DNA from: Dyella thiooxydans
GTDB lineage: Bacteria > Pseudomonadota > Gammaproteobacteria > Xanthomonadales > Rhodanobacteraceae
Assembly: GCF_001641285.1 (NCBI RefSeq)
Contig: NZ_CP014841.1
Location: 1,426,001 to 1,490,000, forward strand
Reading direction: 5' to 3'
DNA length: 64,000 nt
A program made the translations under genes and the position numbers. Below, piece by piece: positions 62,766 through 64,000 of the stretch; within the stretch, counting starts at the first letter, position 1, and every line of letters begins with the position of its first letter. Below the pieces are notes generated by a model, which was given only the letters and a program-made list of their open reading frames with translations, made no database searches and was not told the DNA's origin.

Positions 62766-63911
62766 ATGATCGCCAGCCAGCCACCCGGCCGAGCACGCAC
62801 TTCCCTCCGGCGACGCCCGTGGTCCGCCCGCCTGCTCACGCTGGCCCTGGTTGCCCTGGTCGCCGGCTGCACCACGCCGAAAGCGGAGTCCCCCGGCTAC
62901 GACCCGGCCCGGGTGCAGGCGCGCATCATCCACGTGCTGCCCGCGAGCGCCGACGACCGCAGCGGCTGGGCCCGCGACATCACCGCGGCGCTCGCCGCGC
63001 AGCGGATCGAACCGGACCGCGGCAATCTCTGCGCGGTGATCGCGGTGGCCGGCCAGGAGTCCAACTTCCAGTCCGATCCGACCGTACCCGGGCTCGGCCG
63101 GATCGCCCGCGCCGAGATCGACCGTCGTGCCGCCGAGCATCACATTCCGCAGTTCCTGGTCCGCGCGGCGCTGGCGCTGCATGGCCCGGACGGCCGCAGC
63201 TACGCCGACCGTATCGACGCGGTACGCAGCGAGCGCGAGCTGAGCCGGGTCTACGAGGATTTCATCGGCATGGTGCCGCTGGGCAAGCGGTTGTTCGGCG
63301 ACGCCAATCCGATCCACACCGGCGGCCCGATGCAGGTCAGCGTGGCCTTTGCCGAGCAGTACGCGAAGGACCATCCCTACCCTTACCCGATCGAAGGCTC
63401 GATCCGCCACGAGGTGTTCAGCCGGCGCGGCGGCCTGTACTTCGGCATCGCCCACCTGCTCGGCTATCCGGCCGACTATCCCTCGCCGATCTACCGCTTC
63501 GCCGACTACAACGCGGGCTTCTACGCCAGCCGCAACGCGGCGTTCCAGAACGCGGTGACGCGCGCGTCCGGCATTCCGCTCGATCTCGATGGCGACCTGG
63601 TGAACTACAGCAGCTGGAGCGAGGTGGGCAAGACCGAGCTGGCCCTGCGCACCCTGGCGACCCGGCTGGATCTGGGCGAAGGTGAAATCCATCGCGCGCT
63701 GGCCAAGGGCGAGCAGGCCGACTTCGCGCAGACCGACACCTACACCCGGGTCTTCGCCCTCGCCGACCGCCTCAACGGCCGGCCGCTGCCGCGCGCGATG
63801 CTGCCGAGGATCCGGCTGGAGAGCCCGAAGATCACCCGCCGGCTCACCACCGCCTGGTTTGCCCAGCGGGTGGACAGCCGCTACCGCAGCTGCATGGAAC
63901 GCATGCGCTGA
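62766..63911 (+). CDS. DUF1615 domain-containing lipoprotein
   Basis: 381 residues. Basic N-terminus, hydrophobic core and lipobox LVAGC, then a DUF1615 domain: IIHVLPASADDRSGWARDI, CAVIAVAGQESNFQSDPTVP, FGDANPIHTGGPMQVSVAFA, FADYNAGFYASRNAAFQ. Contains an AGQESNFQ segment like lytic transglycosylases (catalytic Glu), so peptidoglycan cleavage is possible. Follows pilU by 64 bp on the same strand. Confidence 0.88.
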   Translation: MIASQPPGRARTSLRRRPWSARLLTLALVALVAGCTTPKAESPGYDPARVQARIIHVLPASADDRSGWARDITAALAAQRIEPDRGNLCAVIAVAGQESNFQSDPTVPGLGRIARAEIDRRAAEHHIPQFLVRAALALHGPDGRSYADRIDAVRSERELSRVYEDFIGMVPLGKRLFGDANPIHTGGPMQVSVAFAEQYAKDHPYPYPIEGSIRHEVFSRRGGLYFGIAHLLGYPADYPSPIYRFADYNAGFYASRNAAFQNAVTRASGIPLDLDGDLVNYSSWSEVGKTELALRTLATRLDLGEGEIHRALAKGEQADFAQTDTYTRVFALADRLNGRPLPRAMLPRIRLESPKITRRLTTAWFAQRVDSRYRSCMERMR

Positions 63912-63914
63912 GGC

Positions 63915-64000
63915 TCAGCGCCGCTGGGCTCTCGATGGCAGCGCGGCCGGCAGCAACTCCACCCGTGCCACGTCGCCGTCCAGGCACAGCCGATAGCCGG
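63915..64000 (-). CDS. 3' end of an unrecognised gene
   Basis: Only the last 27 codons and stop are visible on the minus strand (GYRLCLDGDVARVELLPA and a basic tail SRAQRR). The stop lies 3 bp from the DUF1615 stop, a tight convergent arrangement typical of real genes. No family can be assigned. Confidence 0.45.
   Translation of the reverse strand, partial: GYRLCLDGDVARVELLPAALPSRAQRR

Overview
This window is high-GC (mid to high 60s percent by eye) gammaproteobacterial chromosome, most likely Xanthomonadales and close to Rhodanobacteraceae (Rhodanobacter, Dyella, Frateuria). The reasons are the gene content (alpha-amino acid ester hydrolase close to the Xanthomonas enzyme, PilU, YaeQ, DUF1615 and DUF3014 proteins, DUF3034/truncated-hemoglobin cassette), heavy C/G third-position bias, and dispersed repeats of types common in that order. 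No rRNA, tRNA, integrase, transposase or CRISPR array was found.

Layout. 1-4.5 kb: 3'-truncated OPT oligopeptide transporter, secreted esterase, RluA-type pseudouridine synthase, YaeQ. 4.7-13.1 kb: LOV-like/PAS/PAS-GGDEF-EAL protein, secreted alpha-amino acid ester hydrolase, Lys-rich small protein with a perfect bidirectional terminator, RIO kinase, flavin-dependent oxidoreductase, HDOD protein, small lipoprotein. 13.4-17.7 kb: overlapping four-gene cassette of cupredoxin, Cache-HAMP-GGDEF-EAL protein, DUF3034 protein and lipoprotein-type truncated hemoglobin. 17.7-21.2 kb: secreted methyltransferase with a 57-residue oxidoreductase-like gene, membrane diguanylate cyclase, ThpR, small basic protein. 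22.3-28.1 kb: catabolic operon behind a divergent LysR regulator (acyl-CoA dehydrogenase, APH-like kinase, phosphatase, two SDRs, medium-chain reductase), arranged like the ACAD10/11 and Lva systems for 4-hydroxy acids. 28.2-31.9 kb: accessory island with two hypothetical membrane proteins, an aldo/keto reductase and three copies of a structured repeat. 32-40.7 kb: SPFH lipoprotein, TetR/bicupin pair with a palindromic operator, lipocalin, DUF4396, SDR, DUF3014, GGDEF-EAL protein. 41-49.5 kb: lipoprotein hydrolase, PAS-GAF-GGDEF, Met-rich protein with di-heme peroxidase and cytochrome b561, ketopantoate reductase-like protein, PLD lipoprotein, EamA exporter. 49.6-58.3 kb: GH18 chitinase with a NagR-like upstream palindrome, complete Anbu operon (permuted ATP-grasp, alpha-E, transglutaminase, Anbu peptidase), GH3 beta-glucosidase behind LacI-type operators. 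58.3-64 kb: DksA/TraR zinc finger protein, diguanylate cyclase, MHS transporter, PilU, DUF1615 lipoprotein, and the 3' end of an unrecognised gene.

Two themes stand out. Six GGDEF and/or EAL proteins lie in 64 kb, with different sensor modules and different allosteric-site states, beside an HDOD protein and PilU. This suggests layered c-di-GMP control of surface behaviour. The most unusual signal is the roughly 240-bp repeat at 29.0, 29.5 and 30.5 kb. Each copy keeps the same series of hairpins while the stem sequences change in a compensated way. Two consecutive hairpins in every copy present an A(N)GGA loop, the signature of CsrA/RsmA binding sites.
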